Source of the DNA: Thiohalocapsa sp. ML1
Lineage (GTDB): Bacteria; Pseudomonadota; Gammaproteobacteria; Chromatiales; Chromatiaceae
NCBI RefSeq assembly: GCF_001469165.1
Contig: NZ_JABX01000047.1
Coordinates: forward strand, 1 to 43,981
DNA: 43,981 nt
Direction: 5' to 3'
Shown here: positions 9,090 through 17,922 of the stretch, piece by piece
Numbering within the stretch: position 1 is the stretch's first letter
Layout: every line of letters begins with the position of its first letter
The notes under the pieces: generated by a model
Databases searched by the model: none
What the model was told of the DNA's origin: nothing
The model's input: only the letters and a program-made list of their open reading frames with translations
Program-made: the position numbers and the translations under genes

Positions 9090-9118
9090 GTGACACAATT
9101 TTCGCGCCAGGCTATGAT
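9090..9118 (+). promoter_or_regulatory. Sigma-70-type promoter for the nucleotide-sugar block
   Basis: GTGACA (-35, five of six to consensus), a 17-nt spacer and TATGAT (-10, five of six) lie 117 nt before the ATG of the epimerase at 9235, in the gap after the preceding GT gene. This would start a transcript covering 9.2 kb onward, separate from the upstream glycosyltransferase run. Not experimentally supported. Confidence 0.55.
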
Positions 9119-9234
9119 TTGATCTGTGAAGCGATCCGACGAACGGACCACAAGCCCGCCGCCCCGATCGCAACTCAGAGGTTGCTTGATTGGCAGATCC
9201 TAACGCCCACTGTGCTTTTTGTTGGAGCTAGCCT

Positions 9235-10323
9235 ATGTCACTCAAGATACTGACTATTGTCGGAGCGCGTCCACAGTTCGTCAAGGCGGCTACGGTCTCT
9301 AGGCTAATCAAAGAACGTACCGACATTGCCGAGCGTCTAGTCCACACCGGACAGCACTATGACTACGGCATGTCGGACGTTTTCTTCAGCGAGCTCGACA
9401 TCCCGACGCCCCACTACAACCTCGGCGTCGGCTCTGCAAGTCAGGGCCGCCAGACGGGCGAGATGCTAATCCGTATAGAGGACGTTCTCTTGAAGGAGAG
9501 CCCGGATCGTGTTCTTGTTTACGGCGACACCAATTCGACCCTAGCTGGCGCCCTTGCGGCCGCGAAACTGCGAATACCCGTCGCGCACGTCGAGGCTGGC
9601 CTGCGTTCGTTTAATCGAGTAATGCCTGAGGAGATCAATCGCATCATAACAGACCACATCTCGGATCTTCTTTTTGCGCCCACGGTAGGCGCGACACGTC
9701 AACTTATCCACGAGGGAATACCGGCGGCGGCGATCCACCAAGTCGGCGATGTAATGTTCGACGCGGCTCTGTACTACGCTGGGCGGGGTGAGTCGCATAG
9801 TCTGCTGCTACTCGATAAGCTGGGCTTGCGCAGTGAAGGCTTCATTCTCGCCACAGTGCACCGCGCAGAGAACACCGACTGCGTCGACCGACTCTCCAGC
9901 ATTATTGGTGGTTTGACGGATCTCTCCGAGCTGCTACCCGTAGTGTTTCCCCTCCATCCTCGCACTCGCAGAGCGATCGAGCGACTCGGGCTCCTTGAGG
10001 CCGTGCGTCAGTCGCTACTGGTGATTGAACCCGTCGGTTACCGCGACATGACCATCTTGGAGAAGCACGCGAAGGCCGTTGTGACGGATTCCGGCGGAGT
10101 TCAGAAGGAAGCGTTTTTCTTTCGCACGCCCTGCATAACGCTGCGCGATGAGACCGAATGGGGAGAGTTGGTAGAATACGGCTACAATTGTCTTGTTGGC
10201 GCGGACCGGGAACGGATCGTCGCGGCATTCAAGAGTTTCGTATCCGCAGCACGTTGCTGGGATAGGGAGCTCTTTGGAACCGGTACCGCAGCAGCGGAGA
10301 TTGTCCGCCTTCTCAGCAGCTGA
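9235..10323 (+). CDS. wecB: Non-hydrolysing UDP-N-acetylglucosamine 2-epimerase family (WecB/WbpI-like)
   Basis: A 362-residue epimerase of the WecB family. Motifs are [10 protein letters not shown] (10-19), [10 protein letters not shown] (37-46), [10 protein letters not shown] (97-106; D98), HVEAGLRS (118-125; E120), PEEINR (131-136), HRAEN (209-213; H209) and DSGGVQKEA (285-293), covering the known UDP-binding and catalytic residues. By family it inverts C2 of a UDP-HexNAc through an elimination/re-addition mechanism. Because the next genes are WbpD-, WbpB- and WbpE-like, the substrate here is probably UDP-2,3-diacetamido-2,3-dideoxy-glucuronate (WbpI/WlbD role) rather than plain UDP-GlcNAc. 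A GGAG ribosome-binding site precedes ATG 9235. Confidence 0.93.
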   Translation: MSLKILTIVGARPQFVKAATVSRLIKERTDIAERLVHTGQHYDYGMSDVFFSELDIPTPHYNLGVGSASQGRQTGEMLIRIEDVLLKESPDRVLVYGDTNSTLAGALAAAKLRIPVAHVEAGLRSFNRVMPEEINRIITDHISDLLFAPTVGATRQLIHEGIPAAAIHQVGDVMFDAALYYAGRGESHSLLLLDKLGLRSEGFILATVHRAENTDCVDRLSSIIGGLTDLSELLPVVFPLHPRTRRAIERLGLLEAVRQSLLVIEPVGYRDMTILEKHAKAVVTDSGGVQKEAFFFRTPCITLRDETEWGELVEYGYNCLVGADRERIVAAFKSFVSAARCWDRELFGTGTAAAEIVRLLSS

Positions 10324-10361
10324 CGCTCTCCAGTTTTTCCATTTTTCGGAGACATGCACCC

Positions 10362-10943
10362 GTGGAATTCACGGCACATGACACAGCCATCATCGACGCC
10401 GGCGCGCAGATCGGCGCCGGCACCCGCATTTGGCACTGGGTCCACATCTGCGGCGGTGCTCGCATCGGCGCTGATTGCTCGTTCGGGCAGAACGTCTTCG
10501 TCGGCAACGACGTGCTGATCGGCGACAACTGCAAGGTGCAAAACAACGTCAGCATCTATGACGCCGTCACGTTGGAGGACGATGTCTTCTGCGGCCCGAG
10601 CATGGTGTTCACCAATGTCTACAACCCACGCTCGGCGGTGACGCGGAAAGATGAATATCGCCGCACCCTGGTGAAGCGCGGCGCCACCATCGGCGCCAAC
10701 GCAACCATCGTCTGTGGTGTCACGCTCGGCGAATTTGCGTTCATCGCGGCCGGCGCTGTAATCACCCGCGACGTCAAGCCCTATGCCCTCATGGCCGGCG
10801 TACCGGCGCGTCACATCGGCTGGATGAGTCGGCATGGCGAGCGGCTCGATCTGCCCCTTTCGGGCAGCGCAGAGGCGGCCTGCCCCGTCACCGGGCAGCG
10901 CTATCGCTGCACCGACGGCGCCGTGCAACCGCTGGATCGATAG
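10362..10943 (+). CDS. wbpD: Left-handed beta-helix N-acetyltransferase (WbpD/WlbB-like)
   Basis: A 193-residue hexapeptide-repeat acetyltransferase starting at GTG 10362. Successive hexads ([48 protein letters not shown]) form the LbH coil. A catalytic-region loop [12 protein letters not shown] and a C-terminal [18 protein letters not shown] follow, as in WbpD of Pseudomonas and WlbB of Bordetella. By family it acetylates the 3-amino group of UDP-2-acetamido-3-amino-2,3-dideoxy-glucuronate. A cysteine-containing end ([12 protein letters not shown]) is typical of this family. It lies 38 nt after the epimerase, in the same pathway block. Confidence 0.9.
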   Translation: MEFTAHDTAIIDAGAQIGAGTRIWHWVHICGGARIGADCSFGQNVFVGNDVLIGDNCKVQNNVSIYDAVTLEDDVFCGPSMVFTNVYNPRSAVTRKDEYRRTLVKRGATIGANATIVCGVTLGEFAFIAAGAVITRDVKPYALMAGVPARHIGWMSRHGERLDLPLSGSAEAACPVTGQRYRCTDGAVQPLDR

Positions 10944-11101
10944 TCCCGGCGGCTGCGCAGCCCCGTCGGGTGCCGGGCATTCGGCAGCGGCGCACCCGCC
11001 CTGCGCAGCGACTTGATCGGAACGCAGCCAACGTTGATCATCTACGCCCGCGGCGGGTATTCAGAAGCCCGCCAACACCCGATCGAGGCCTGACCACGCC
11101 C

Positions 11102-12151
11102 ATGCCCGAGCCCATCACGCAGCGCAAGATCCGCATTGCCGTCGTCGGTTGCGGGCGCATCGCCAAGAACCACTTCGGCGCCATCGAGCGGCACGCCGAA
11201 GACCTGGAGCTTGCCGCCGTCTGCGACACCAACCCCGCCGCACTAGCCGAGCACACCGACCGCTATGGCGTGCGCGGCTACCGGCACCTGGCGGAGTTGC
11301 TGCGCACGGCTGAGCCCGATCTGGTCGCGCTCTGTACCCCCAGCGGCCTCCATCCCGAGCAGACCATCACCGCGGCTGCGCACGGCGTGCACGTGATGAC
11401 GGAGAAGCCCATGGCCACCCGCTGGCAGGATGGCGTGCACATGGTCAAGGCCTGCGACGAGGCCGGCGTCCACCTCTTCGTGGTCAAGCAGAACCGACGC
11501 AATGCCACCCTGCAACTGCTCAAGCGCGCAGTGGAGGAGAAGCGCTTCGGCCGGATCCACCTGGTGCACCTCAACGTCTTCTGGACCCGGCCGCAGGCCT
11601 ACTATGATCAAGCCCGCTGGCGCGGCACCTGGGAGTTCGACGGCGGCGCCTTCATGAACCAAGCCAGCCACTATGTAGACCTGCTGGACTGGCTCATCGG
11701 CCCGGTCGAGAAGGTGCAGGCCATGGTCAGCACCGCCCGCGACATCGAGGTCGAAGACACCGGCGTGCTCAACGTGCGCTGGCGCAACGGCGCGCTCGGC
11801 TCCATGAGCGTGACCATGCTGACCTACCCCAAGAACTTGGAAGGCTCTATCACCATCCTCGGCGAGACCGGCAGCGTGCGCGTGGGCGGCGTCGCGGTCA
11901 ACGACATCCAGCTCTGGGACTTTGCCGAGCCGCGCGACTACGACACAGAGGTCAAGTCCGCCAACTACGAGACCACTAGCGTCTACGGCTTTGGCCATCC
12001 GCTGTACTACAAGAACGTCATTGACAGCCTCCGTGGCCAGGCCGAGCCCGAGACCGACGGCCGCGAAGGGCTCAAGTCCCTCGAACTGCTCATCGCCGCC
12101 TATCTCTCGGCGCGTGACGGCGGTACCATCTCACTGCCGTTGGAGTATTAG
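11102..12151 (+). CDS. wbpB: Gfo/Idh/MocA oxidoreductase, UDP-GlcNAcA 3-dehydrogenase type (WbpB/WlbA-like)
   Basis: ATG 11102 gives 349 residues; the frame is open to 10970, but that leader has no domain. It has the Rossmann motif VVGCGRIAKNHF, then the family EKP signature (TEKPMATRWQDG) with its catalytic lysine. The GGAFMNQASHYVDLLDWLIG segment is characteristic of WbpB/WlbA. By family it oxidises C3 of UDP-GlcNAcA using NAD, and the 3-keto sugar is then transaminated by the WbpE partner. Here WbpB and WbpE are separated by a toxin-antitoxin-like insertion. The stop at 12151 is followed by a composition change. Confidence 0.92.
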   Translation: MPEPITQRKIRIAVVGCGRIAKNHFGAIERHAEDLELAAVCDTNPAALAEHTDRYGVRGYRHLAELLRTAEPDLVALCTPSGLHPEQTITAAAHGVHVMTEKPMATRWQDGVHMVKACDEAGVHLFVVKQNRRNATLQLLKRAVEEKRFGRIHLVHLNVFWTRPQAYYDQARWRGTWEFDGGAFMNQASHYVDLLDWLIGPVEKVQAMVSTARDIEVEDTGVLNVRWRNGALGSMSVTMLTYPKNLEGSITILGETGSVRVGGVAVNDIQLWDFAEPRDYDTEVKSANYETTSVYGFGHPLYYKNVIDSLRGQAEPETDGREGLKSLELLIAAYLSARDGGTISLPLEY

Positions 12152-12218
12152 CCACGAATATCACGGATGGGTGCAGGAGAAAACGTTACCAAGCTCATTT
12201 TTCACGAGAGTTAAACCA

Positions 12219-12545
12219 GTGCAAGTAAAAGCAATTTATGAAAACGGGCGACTCGAGTTTACCCGCCCCATACAACTCAAGCGTGATCGCTTAACCCTGC
12301 TGGTGGAAGTCCCCGATGAAGACATCGTGACCGACACGGCAGAGACGCTTCCAACCTACGATCTTAATGCGTTTCCCGAAGAAATCCGCCGCGAAGTTGC
12401 CCGAATGCAGGCGATCAATGAGATGGCATCAAAAATGCCGCTGCCCGCGTGCGTGAATGAAAAAGACTCCGGAGAGCAAGAGCAGCGCACACGGGCATTT
12501 GAGCTTCGCAATGCCCTCCGACGCGAGCAAGGGCGACCTGCATGA
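12219..12545 (+). CDS. AF2212/PG0164-like antitoxin, partner of PIN domain
   Basis: A 108-residue protein beginning at GTG 12219 with VQVKAIYENGRLEFTRPIQL, which matches the short beta-rich N-terminus of AF2212-type antitoxins. The rest is charged and helical, the part expected to wrap the toxin. Its stop overlaps the PIN start by 4 nt (ATGA at 12542-12545), the usual coupling in type II toxin-antitoxin operons. The region is visibly AT-richer than the wbpB and aminotransferase sequences flanking it, suggesting recent transfer. By family it neutralises the PIN ribonuclease encoded next. Confidence 0.75.
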   Translation: MQVKAIYENGRLEFTRPIQLKRDRLTLLVEVPDEDIVTDTAETLPTYDLNAFPEEIRREVARMQAINEMASKMPLPACVNEKDSGEQEQRTRAFELRNALRREQGRPA

Positions 12546-14152
12546 GACATGTATTGTTGGATGTCAATGTTGTTGTGGATTTGTGTGTCGATCGGGCTGG
12601 ATCAGCAAATAGTCGGTTCTCAGTGGCATTGGCGAGAAATATAGGATCGACATGCTGGGTCTATGTTGGGTCAATTCAAACCCTGGAATACGTCGTTGCC
12701 GATGAATTATTTCGTCAGGCTGAGTATAAAGGCAGCCCTATTTCAAGAGCACTGTCCAGAGCAAGGGCGCGGTTTTTATTGCAGCAACACACGGCCGAAT
12801 TTCAATGGTTGGCCGCTCTAGCAAGCGAAGGTGATGTGTTTGGCAGTCATGATCCTGAAGATGAACAGATCATCCGCGCTCTGGATCGATTCCCTTCTGG
12901 TTCTGCGACAGTTCTTACCCGTGACAAACCGATGCTCGAACGCGCAGGCGAACGGGCGACGACGCCGGAATGTTTTATTGACAGCAGCAAGCAGGCAGTT
13001 GCCAATTCCATCGCGTTCGTCGACTTAAACGCCCAGCAGGACAGTATTCGTCCCTCGCTGGAGAGCGGTATCCACCGCGTCCTCCACCACGGCCAATACA
13101 TCCTTGGTCCCGAGGTGGGCGAGCTCGAACGACGCCTCGCGACCTTCACCGGCGCCCAGCACTGCATCAGCGTCTCAAGCGGCACCGACGCCCTGCTCAT
13201 CAGCCTCATGGCACTCGGCATCGGCCCAGGCGACGAGGTCATCACCACGCCATTTACCTTCGTTGCGACCGCGGAGGTCATCGTGCTGCTCGGTGCGACG
13301 CCCGTGTTCGTCGATATCGAGCCCGACACCTGCAACATTGACGCCGCCCTGATCGAGGCAAAGATCACCGCGCGCACCAAGGCCATCATGCCCGTCAGCC
13401 TCTACGGCCAACCCGCCGACATGGACGCCATCAACGCCATCGCCGCGCGGCACGGCAACCTGCCCGTCATCGAAGACGCCGCGCAGAGCTTCGGCGCCAT
13501 GTACAAGGGCAAACGAAGCTGCAACCTGAGCACCTTCGGCTGCACCAGCTTCTTCCCGAGCAAGCCGCTCGGCTGCTATGGCGACGGTGGCGCCATCTTC
13601 ACCAGTGACGACGCCCTCGCCCAGGCCTGCCGCGAGATCCGCGTCCACGGCCAGAGCAAACGCTACGTTCACACCCGCATCGGTGTCGGCGGCCGCATGG
13701 ACACCCTGCAGGCCGCCATCGTGCTTGCCAAGCTCCAGCGCTTCGACCACGAGGTCGGACAGCGCCAAGCCGTCGCCCGGCGTTATCACGATTTGATCAC
13801 TGCGCGCCAAGACACCCCAGCGACGAGCGCAAGCGCAGCCGGCGCCGCCGACGCTCCCATCATGCCGCTGCCCTGGCCCACCGACGACCGCACCAGCGTC
13901 TTCGCCCAATACACCCTGCTGGTGCAGGATCGGCCCGCCGTCCAAGAACGCCTGCACGCCGCTGGCATCCCGACCGCCGTGCACTATCCGATCCCGCTGA
14001 ACCAGCAGCCCGCCTACGCCCATCTCTGCTGCCCAGACTGCACCCCCATCGCCGCCGGGATCTCCCAGCAGGTCATGAGCCTGCCGATGCACGCCGACCT
14101 CGGCGCCAACGACCAGGCCCGTATCGTCAACGCACTCCGCCCAATCCCTTAG
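12542..14152 (+). CDS. wbpE: PIN-domain / DegT-family aminotransferase fusion (WbpE-like)
   Basis: One uninterrupted 536-residue frame. Residues 1 to about 150 are a PIN-domain RNase fold: LLDVNVVVDL (D7), LEYVV (E49), SHDPEDE (D104, D107) and LTRDKPML (D128), the usual acidic set of VapC-like toxins. Residues from about 157 are a full DegT/DnrJ/EryC1/StrS aminotransferase: FVDLNAQQDSIR, HGQYILGPEV, SSGTDALLISL and TSFFPSKPLGCYGDGG with PLP lysine K341. WbpE proteins normally begin at the FVDLNAQQ part. No ATG, GTG or TTG lies in frame near the junction (12960-13040), so the enzyme appears to be made only as a fusion. By family the second half transaminates the 3-keto UDP sugar with glutamate. 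A frame-restoring assembly error cannot be excluded. Confidence 0.85.
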   Translation: MRHVLLDVNVVVDLCVDRAGSANSRFSVALARNIGSTCWVYVGSIQTLEYVVADELFRQAEYKGSPISRALSRARARFLLQQHTAEFQWLAALASEGDVFGSHDPEDEQIIRALDRFPSGSATVLTRDKPMLERAGERATTPECFIDSSKQAVANSIAFVDLNAQQDSIRPSLESGIHRVLHHGQYILGPEVGELERRLATFTGAQHCISVSSGTDALLISLMALGIGPGDEVITTPFTFVATAEVIVLLGATPVFVDIEPDTCNIDAALIEAKITARTKAIMPVSLYGQPADMDAINAIAARHGNLPVIEDAAQSFGAMYKGKRSCNLSTFGCTSFFPSKPLGCYGDGGAIFTSDDALAQACREIRVHGQSKRYVHTRIGVGGRMDTLQAAIVLAKLQRFDHEVGQRQAVARRYHDLITARQDTPATSASAAGAADAPIMPLPWPTDDRTSVFAQYTLLVQDRPAVQERLHAAGIPTAVHYPIPLNQQPAYAHLCCPDCTPIAAGISQQVMSLPMHADLGANDQARIVNALRPIP

Positions 14153-14182
14153 GAGCGCCGGCGCGAGATGCACCGCTAATAG

Positions 14183-14210
14183 CCGGCGGCGGCCCAAGCG
14201 CCGCCGCCGG
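14183..14210. other. Strong hairpin between aminotransferase and FAD gene
   Basis: A perfect 11-bp inverted repeat (CCGGCGGCGGC and its complement) with a 6-nt loop lies 31 nt after the aminotransferase stop and 25 nt before the next ATG. There is no T-run, so it is more likely a transcript-stabilising or attenuating hairpin than a Rho-independent terminator. Confidence 0.5.
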
Positions 14211-14234
14211 AACGCAGCCCCAGCGCCCAAGACC

Positions 14235-15317
14235 ATGCCCGACACCAGCCTCGAGATCGCCATCGTCGGCGGCGGCATCAACGGCCTCTGCATCGCCTGG
14301 GTGCTGGCGGAACAGGCTCATCAGGTCACGTTGTTCGAGCGCGACCAACTCATGTCCCAAACCAGCAGCGCCTCCACCAAGCTGCTGCACGGCGGGCTGC
14401 GCTATCTCGAAACCGGGCAGATCCGCCTGGTGCGAGAAGCCCTACGCGAGCGCGCGTGGTGGCTGGCGCAGGTACCTTCACTGACGCAGCCCTTAGCCCT
14501 ATACCTGCCTGTCTACGCCGCCAGCGCGCGCGCGGCATGGCGCATTCGGACCGGACTCTGGCTCTACGACCGGCTCGCCGGAAAGACCAACATCGCACCA
14601 CATGCGCGACTGGACCGAGCCGGCTTCATCGCCCAAGCACCAGAGCTTCGGCCTGCCGGCTTGCGTGGCGGCTTCCGCTTCTTCGATGGCCAGATGGACG
14701 ATCTCGCACTTGGGCTCTGGGTCGCCGACCAAGCCCGTCAGGCCGGCGCCCGCCTGCTGGAAGGCGCCGCTGTGTCTAGGGTATCCACCAGCGGCATGGT
14801 GACCTTCAACGGCGAGACCAGGCACTTCGACCGCGTGATCAACGTCGCCGGCCCCTGGGCCGAAGCGCTCCTCCAGCAAAGCGGCCTGCGATCACGCTGC
14901 CGGCTCGAGCTCATTCGGGGCAGTCACATTCTGTTCGACGAACCCCTTGACCATGGCTACTGCCTGCAAGCTCCGCAGGACAGCCGCGTCTTCTTCGTCA
15001 TCCCGTACCAAGGCCGAACACTGGTGGGCACCACCGAAGAGCGCCACAACGCCCAAGATTGGCCCCCCGCCTGCCACGAAAGTGAGGCGCACTACCTCCT
15101 CACCGCTTACAATGCCCACTTTCGTCGCGCCAAGTCGGTCGCAGACATCGCGGCCTCGTTTGCTGGGGTACGGCCGCTGGTGCGCTCCGCGGCACACCCC
15201 AGCAAGCTGTCACGGGATTACACACTGGAGCGACACGACCGCCTGATCACGGTGTTCGGCGGCAAGTGGACCACGACCCGCGCACTCGCTCACAGCGTCG
15301 CCCGCTGGATATTGTGA
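14235..15317 (+). CDS. FAD-dependent oxidoreductase, glycerol-3-phosphate dehydrogenase (GlpD)-like
   Basis: A 360-residue DAO-fold flavoprotein. The dinucleotide-binding VGGGINGLCIAWVLA is at the N-terminus, followed by FERDQLMSQTSSAST and LLHGGLRYLETG, the GlpD-type FAD signature. VINVAGPWAEALL and a C-terminal FGGKWTTTRALA also match GlpD. Classical GlpD proteins run about 500 residues, with a C-terminal cap that is missing here. Similar short forms occur in polysaccharide loci. It may oxidise glycerol-3-phosphate or another polyol phosphate linked to the glycan; the substrate is uncertain. It follows the aminotransferase by 82 nt. Confidence 0.82.
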   Translation: MPDTSLEIAIVGGGINGLCIAWVLAEQAHQVTLFERDQLMSQTSSASTKLLHGGLRYLETGQIRLVREALRERAWWLAQVPSLTQPLALYLPVYAASARAAWRIRTGLWLYDRLAGKTNIAPHARLDRAGFIAQAPELRPAGLRGGFRFFDGQMDDLALGLWVADQARQAGARLLEGAAVSRVSTSGMVTFNGETRHFDRVINVAGPWAEALLQQSGLRSRCRLELIRGSHILFDEPLDHGYCLQAPQDSRVFFVIPYQGRTLVGTTEERHNAQDWPPACHESEAHYLLTAYNAHFRRAKSVADIAASFAGVRPLVRSAAHPSKLSRDYTLERHDRLITVFGGKWTTTRALAHSVARWIL

Positions 15318-15616
15318 GTAGTACCCGGCGCACCGCAAACCCGGAGCGTCTTGATCACGACTCCGACCACCGTGATAGCCGCTACGACATTTGGCGATCC
15401 TAACCTTGCGGTAAACGGGCCAATGCCCCGGCTGCCCACCTTTATCCGAGATGCCCCTAAAATGCGCCACGTTTCCGGCATTTCAGCAAGCTTGCGCTCG
15501 CAGCGATGCTTTTTCGAGGCCATTCGCGCAATGAAACTTGGCCCGACCGCCGACAATCCAGGCCATACCGGCGGATTCAATCCCCGGCAGCAACCCCGTT
15601 AGAGGCTATCCGTACG

Positions 15617-16486
15617 GTGGCGACCCTAGACGACGAGCCAAATCTCAGCGTGAGCGTGGTGATTCCTTGGGGTACACCGGCGGTCGCGATAACCCGCGCC
15701 ATCGGTTCGGCCCTCAGCCAAGACCTGCGGCCGCAGGCAGTCTTCGTTCTCGCAAACAACCGGGTTTCACACGCCCTGCTGACCGAGACTGCACAACAAT
15801 ACGCGAATCAGCCCGTACGTTTTCTCTACGTGCCCGGCTGCCGCAATGCCAACGTCGCGAGAAACCTTGGGACCGCCCTCGCCAAGACCCCATATGTCGC
15901 CTATCTCGACGCCGACGATTGGTGGTGCCCCGCCCATCTCCGCAGTTCTCTCTCAATTCTCGCACGTGATAATGCGGATCTCATTTACTCGGGCATGACG
16001 GTCCACCACCCAAACGCCAGGATAGAGCAGCGTGTCGCCGGCGATTGGCATCCATACGGATCGATGGAAGCTTACTGCCTCAATTACCAAGCGGCCCCCA
16101 CACCATCACTCCTCGTCCGCACGGACACGGCATTGGACATCATGTGGGATGTCAGCCTGTGCAGACACCAAGATTACGATTTCAAGGCCCGCTTCGCTCG
16201 CAGCTACAAGACAACGTTCAAGCAAGACATTACCGTTCACGTGGACTGGGAGCAGCCCCGTCGCCACCGTCATCATGATGACTGCTTTCGCGTGCTCAAA
16301 GACTGGCGCCCGCGCATCGGGCAAAAGCTGTACCAGCGCCATTATGTCAACCTTTGCCGCACCGCAAGACGCTCGCGCGATCCCGTCCTGCTTAGGGTCG
16401 CCCCGATGTGTATCACGTACTGGTTCGCGATCAAGCTGCGTGGGCTTCGCAACAAGCTGCTGCCGCCTTCGCGGATGCAGCACTAA
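15617..16486 (+). CDS. Glycosyltransferase family 2
   Basis: GTG 15617 gives 289 residues and places the first strand (LSVSVVIPWG) near the N-terminus; the frame is open to 15506 with an Arg/Pro-rich leader that looks non-coding. GT-A features are GCRNANVARNLGTALA and the DxD-like YLDADDWW. Further on, WDVSLCRHQDYDFKARFA matches the acceptor-side ED/QD loop of GT2 enzymes. No transmembrane anchor is obvious. It likely adds a sugar from a nucleotide donor. The preceding 299 nt (15318-15616) hold no supported gene. Confidence 0.83.
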   Translation: MATLDDEPNLSVSVVIPWGTPAVAITRAIGSALSQDLRPQAVFVLANNRVSHALLTETAQQYANQPVRFLYVPGCRNANVARNLGTALAKTPYVAYLDADDWWCPAHLRSSLSILARDNADLIYSGMTVHHPNARIEQRVAGDWHPYGSMEAYCLNYQAAPTPSLLVRTDTALDIMWDVSLCRHQDYDFKARFARSYKTTFKQDITVHVDWEQPRRHRHHDDCFRVLKDWRPRIGQKLYQRHYVNLCRTARRSRDPVLLRVAPMCITYWFAIKLRGLRNKLLPPSRMQH

Positions 16487-16501
16487 AACCGGCGATTCTC
16501 C

Positions 16502-17776
16502 ATGGCCAAACCAAGCATCGCCATCATTACCGCCTCCTATCCCTACCCGCCGGGAGAGCAATTCCTGGAAGCTGAGGCGCCGTATTGGCCCACCGCGGAT
16601 TTCGGCGACGTCTATATTCTGCCGCGCAACACAGAAGGAACGCCTCGCCCGCTCCCCCAAGGCATTACACTCGACCTTGCCCTGCGCCAGCCAAGCAAGG
16701 CCATCCGCATCGCCTACTTGGTACCAGCCCTGCTGTCCGCGGTTTTCTTCAGAGAGATCAAGAGCCTGGTCTCGGCGAATCGGTTTAGCGTTCAACGCGC
16801 ACTGAGCGCCCTTTTCGAGACCCGAAACACGCTACTGGGAGCGGCGCAGATCGCGAGATTCTGCAAGCGCAATGGGGCGGTGGACATCGCCTACTGCTAC
16901 TGGAACGACAGCATGGCCTATGCCTGTTGCCTGGCCAAGCAGCGCGGCTTGTGCCGACGAGTCGTTTCTCGCGCGCACGGCGTGGATCTGTACGAAGAGC
17001 GAGCTCGTGGCCGTTACATGCCATTGAAACGCCAGTTTCTCGCATACTTCGACCGCATCTTCGTGCTGTCGAATGAGGCGTGCAATTACTTCCTAAGCCG
17101 TTATGGCGCAAGCGCAGCACAGCTCGCCATCGCGCCGCTCGGTGTTTCCATACCGCGACAAACCTGCGACGTGAGTCCGCCCGGCCAACTGCATGTCCTC
17201 TCCGTATCCTTCTGCGTACCAGTCAAGCGCATGGACCGGATTATTGCGGCCCTAGCACATCTAGCTGCAACACACCCGCAATTGTCGATACACTGGACTC
17301 ACATCGGCGACGGCCCCCTCTGTGATGAAATGCGATCAGCCGCCGCCCGATGCCTTGGCCCGCTGGCCAATGTTGAGTTTGCGTTCCTCGGCCACCAAGC
17401 AAATGCAGCGGTGCGGCAGCTCTACGAGGAGCACCCCGTGGATGTCTTCGTCAATACCAGCGAATCCGAGGGCGTACCCGTCTCCATCATGGAGGCCATG
17501 GGCTACGGCGTGCCCGCCGTCGCGCCGGACGTGGGCGGCGTATCGTCACTCGTTGTCTCAGGTAGCGGCGCACTCATCGCGCCGGACGCTTGTGCCCAGG
17601 TCATCGGCGACGCGCTGCTCAGTCTCCGGACCAATGCCGACCGGATGCAGTTCCGAGCGCGCTCGAAACAATTCATCAGAGAACACTTTAACGCCGCCCT
17701 CAACTACCCGCGAGTCCTGGCCGAGATCTCCGCTATCGCCTCCCGGGATCCGTCGCGAGCCCAAACGACCGAGTGA
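16502..17776 (+). CDS. Glycosyltransferase family 4 (GT-B)
   Basis: A 424-residue GT-B enzyme with ATG 16502 just after the GT2 stop. The N-terminus IAIITASYPYPPGEQFLEAE resembles colanic acid and amylovoran type GT4 enzymes. The C-terminal half has LSVSFCVPVKRMDRIIAAL and the EX7E signature in SESEGVPVSIMEAMGYGVPAVA. By family it is a retaining transferase acting at the cytoplasmic face. It is close in style to the next gene (17923), and the two probably act in sequence on one repeat unit. Confidence 0.9.
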   Translation: MAKPSIAIITASYPYPPGEQFLEAEAPYWPTADFGDVYILPRNTEGTPRPLPQGITLDLALRQPSKAIRIAYLVPALLSAVFFREIKSLVSANRFSVQRALSALFETRNTLLGAAQIARFCKRNGAVDIAYCYWNDSMAYACCLAKQRGLCRRVVSRAHGVDLYEERARGRYMPLKRQFLAYFDRIFVLSNEACNYFLSRYGASAAQLAIAPLGVSIPRQTCDVSPPGQLHVLSVSFCVPVKRMDRIIAALAHLAATHPQLSIHWTHIGDGPLCDEMRSAAARCLGPLANVEFAFLGHQANAAVRQLYEEHPVDVFVNTSESEGVPVSIMEAMGYGVPAVAPDVGGVSSLVVSGSGALIAPDACAQVIGDALLSLRTNADRMQFRARSKQFIREHFNAALNYPRVLAEISAIASRDPSRAQTTE

Positions 17777-17922
17777 GCCGGCCTTGCGGGCACCCAACGC
17801 CCGGCATCAGCCGCAAACGCAAGCCGGGACAGTGAACGCCATAGGCTGCGCAGCGAGTCCGCCGCCGCTCACGCCCCTGCGTCGGCACCGATTTCCAGCA
17901 CCACCGCCACCGCCCCTACCGC

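Noticed and set aside
11922-12218. Upstream extension of the antitoxin frame into wbpB
   Set aside because: That part is an out-of-frame reading of wbpB; the AF2212-like start VQVKAIYENG begins at GTG 12219.
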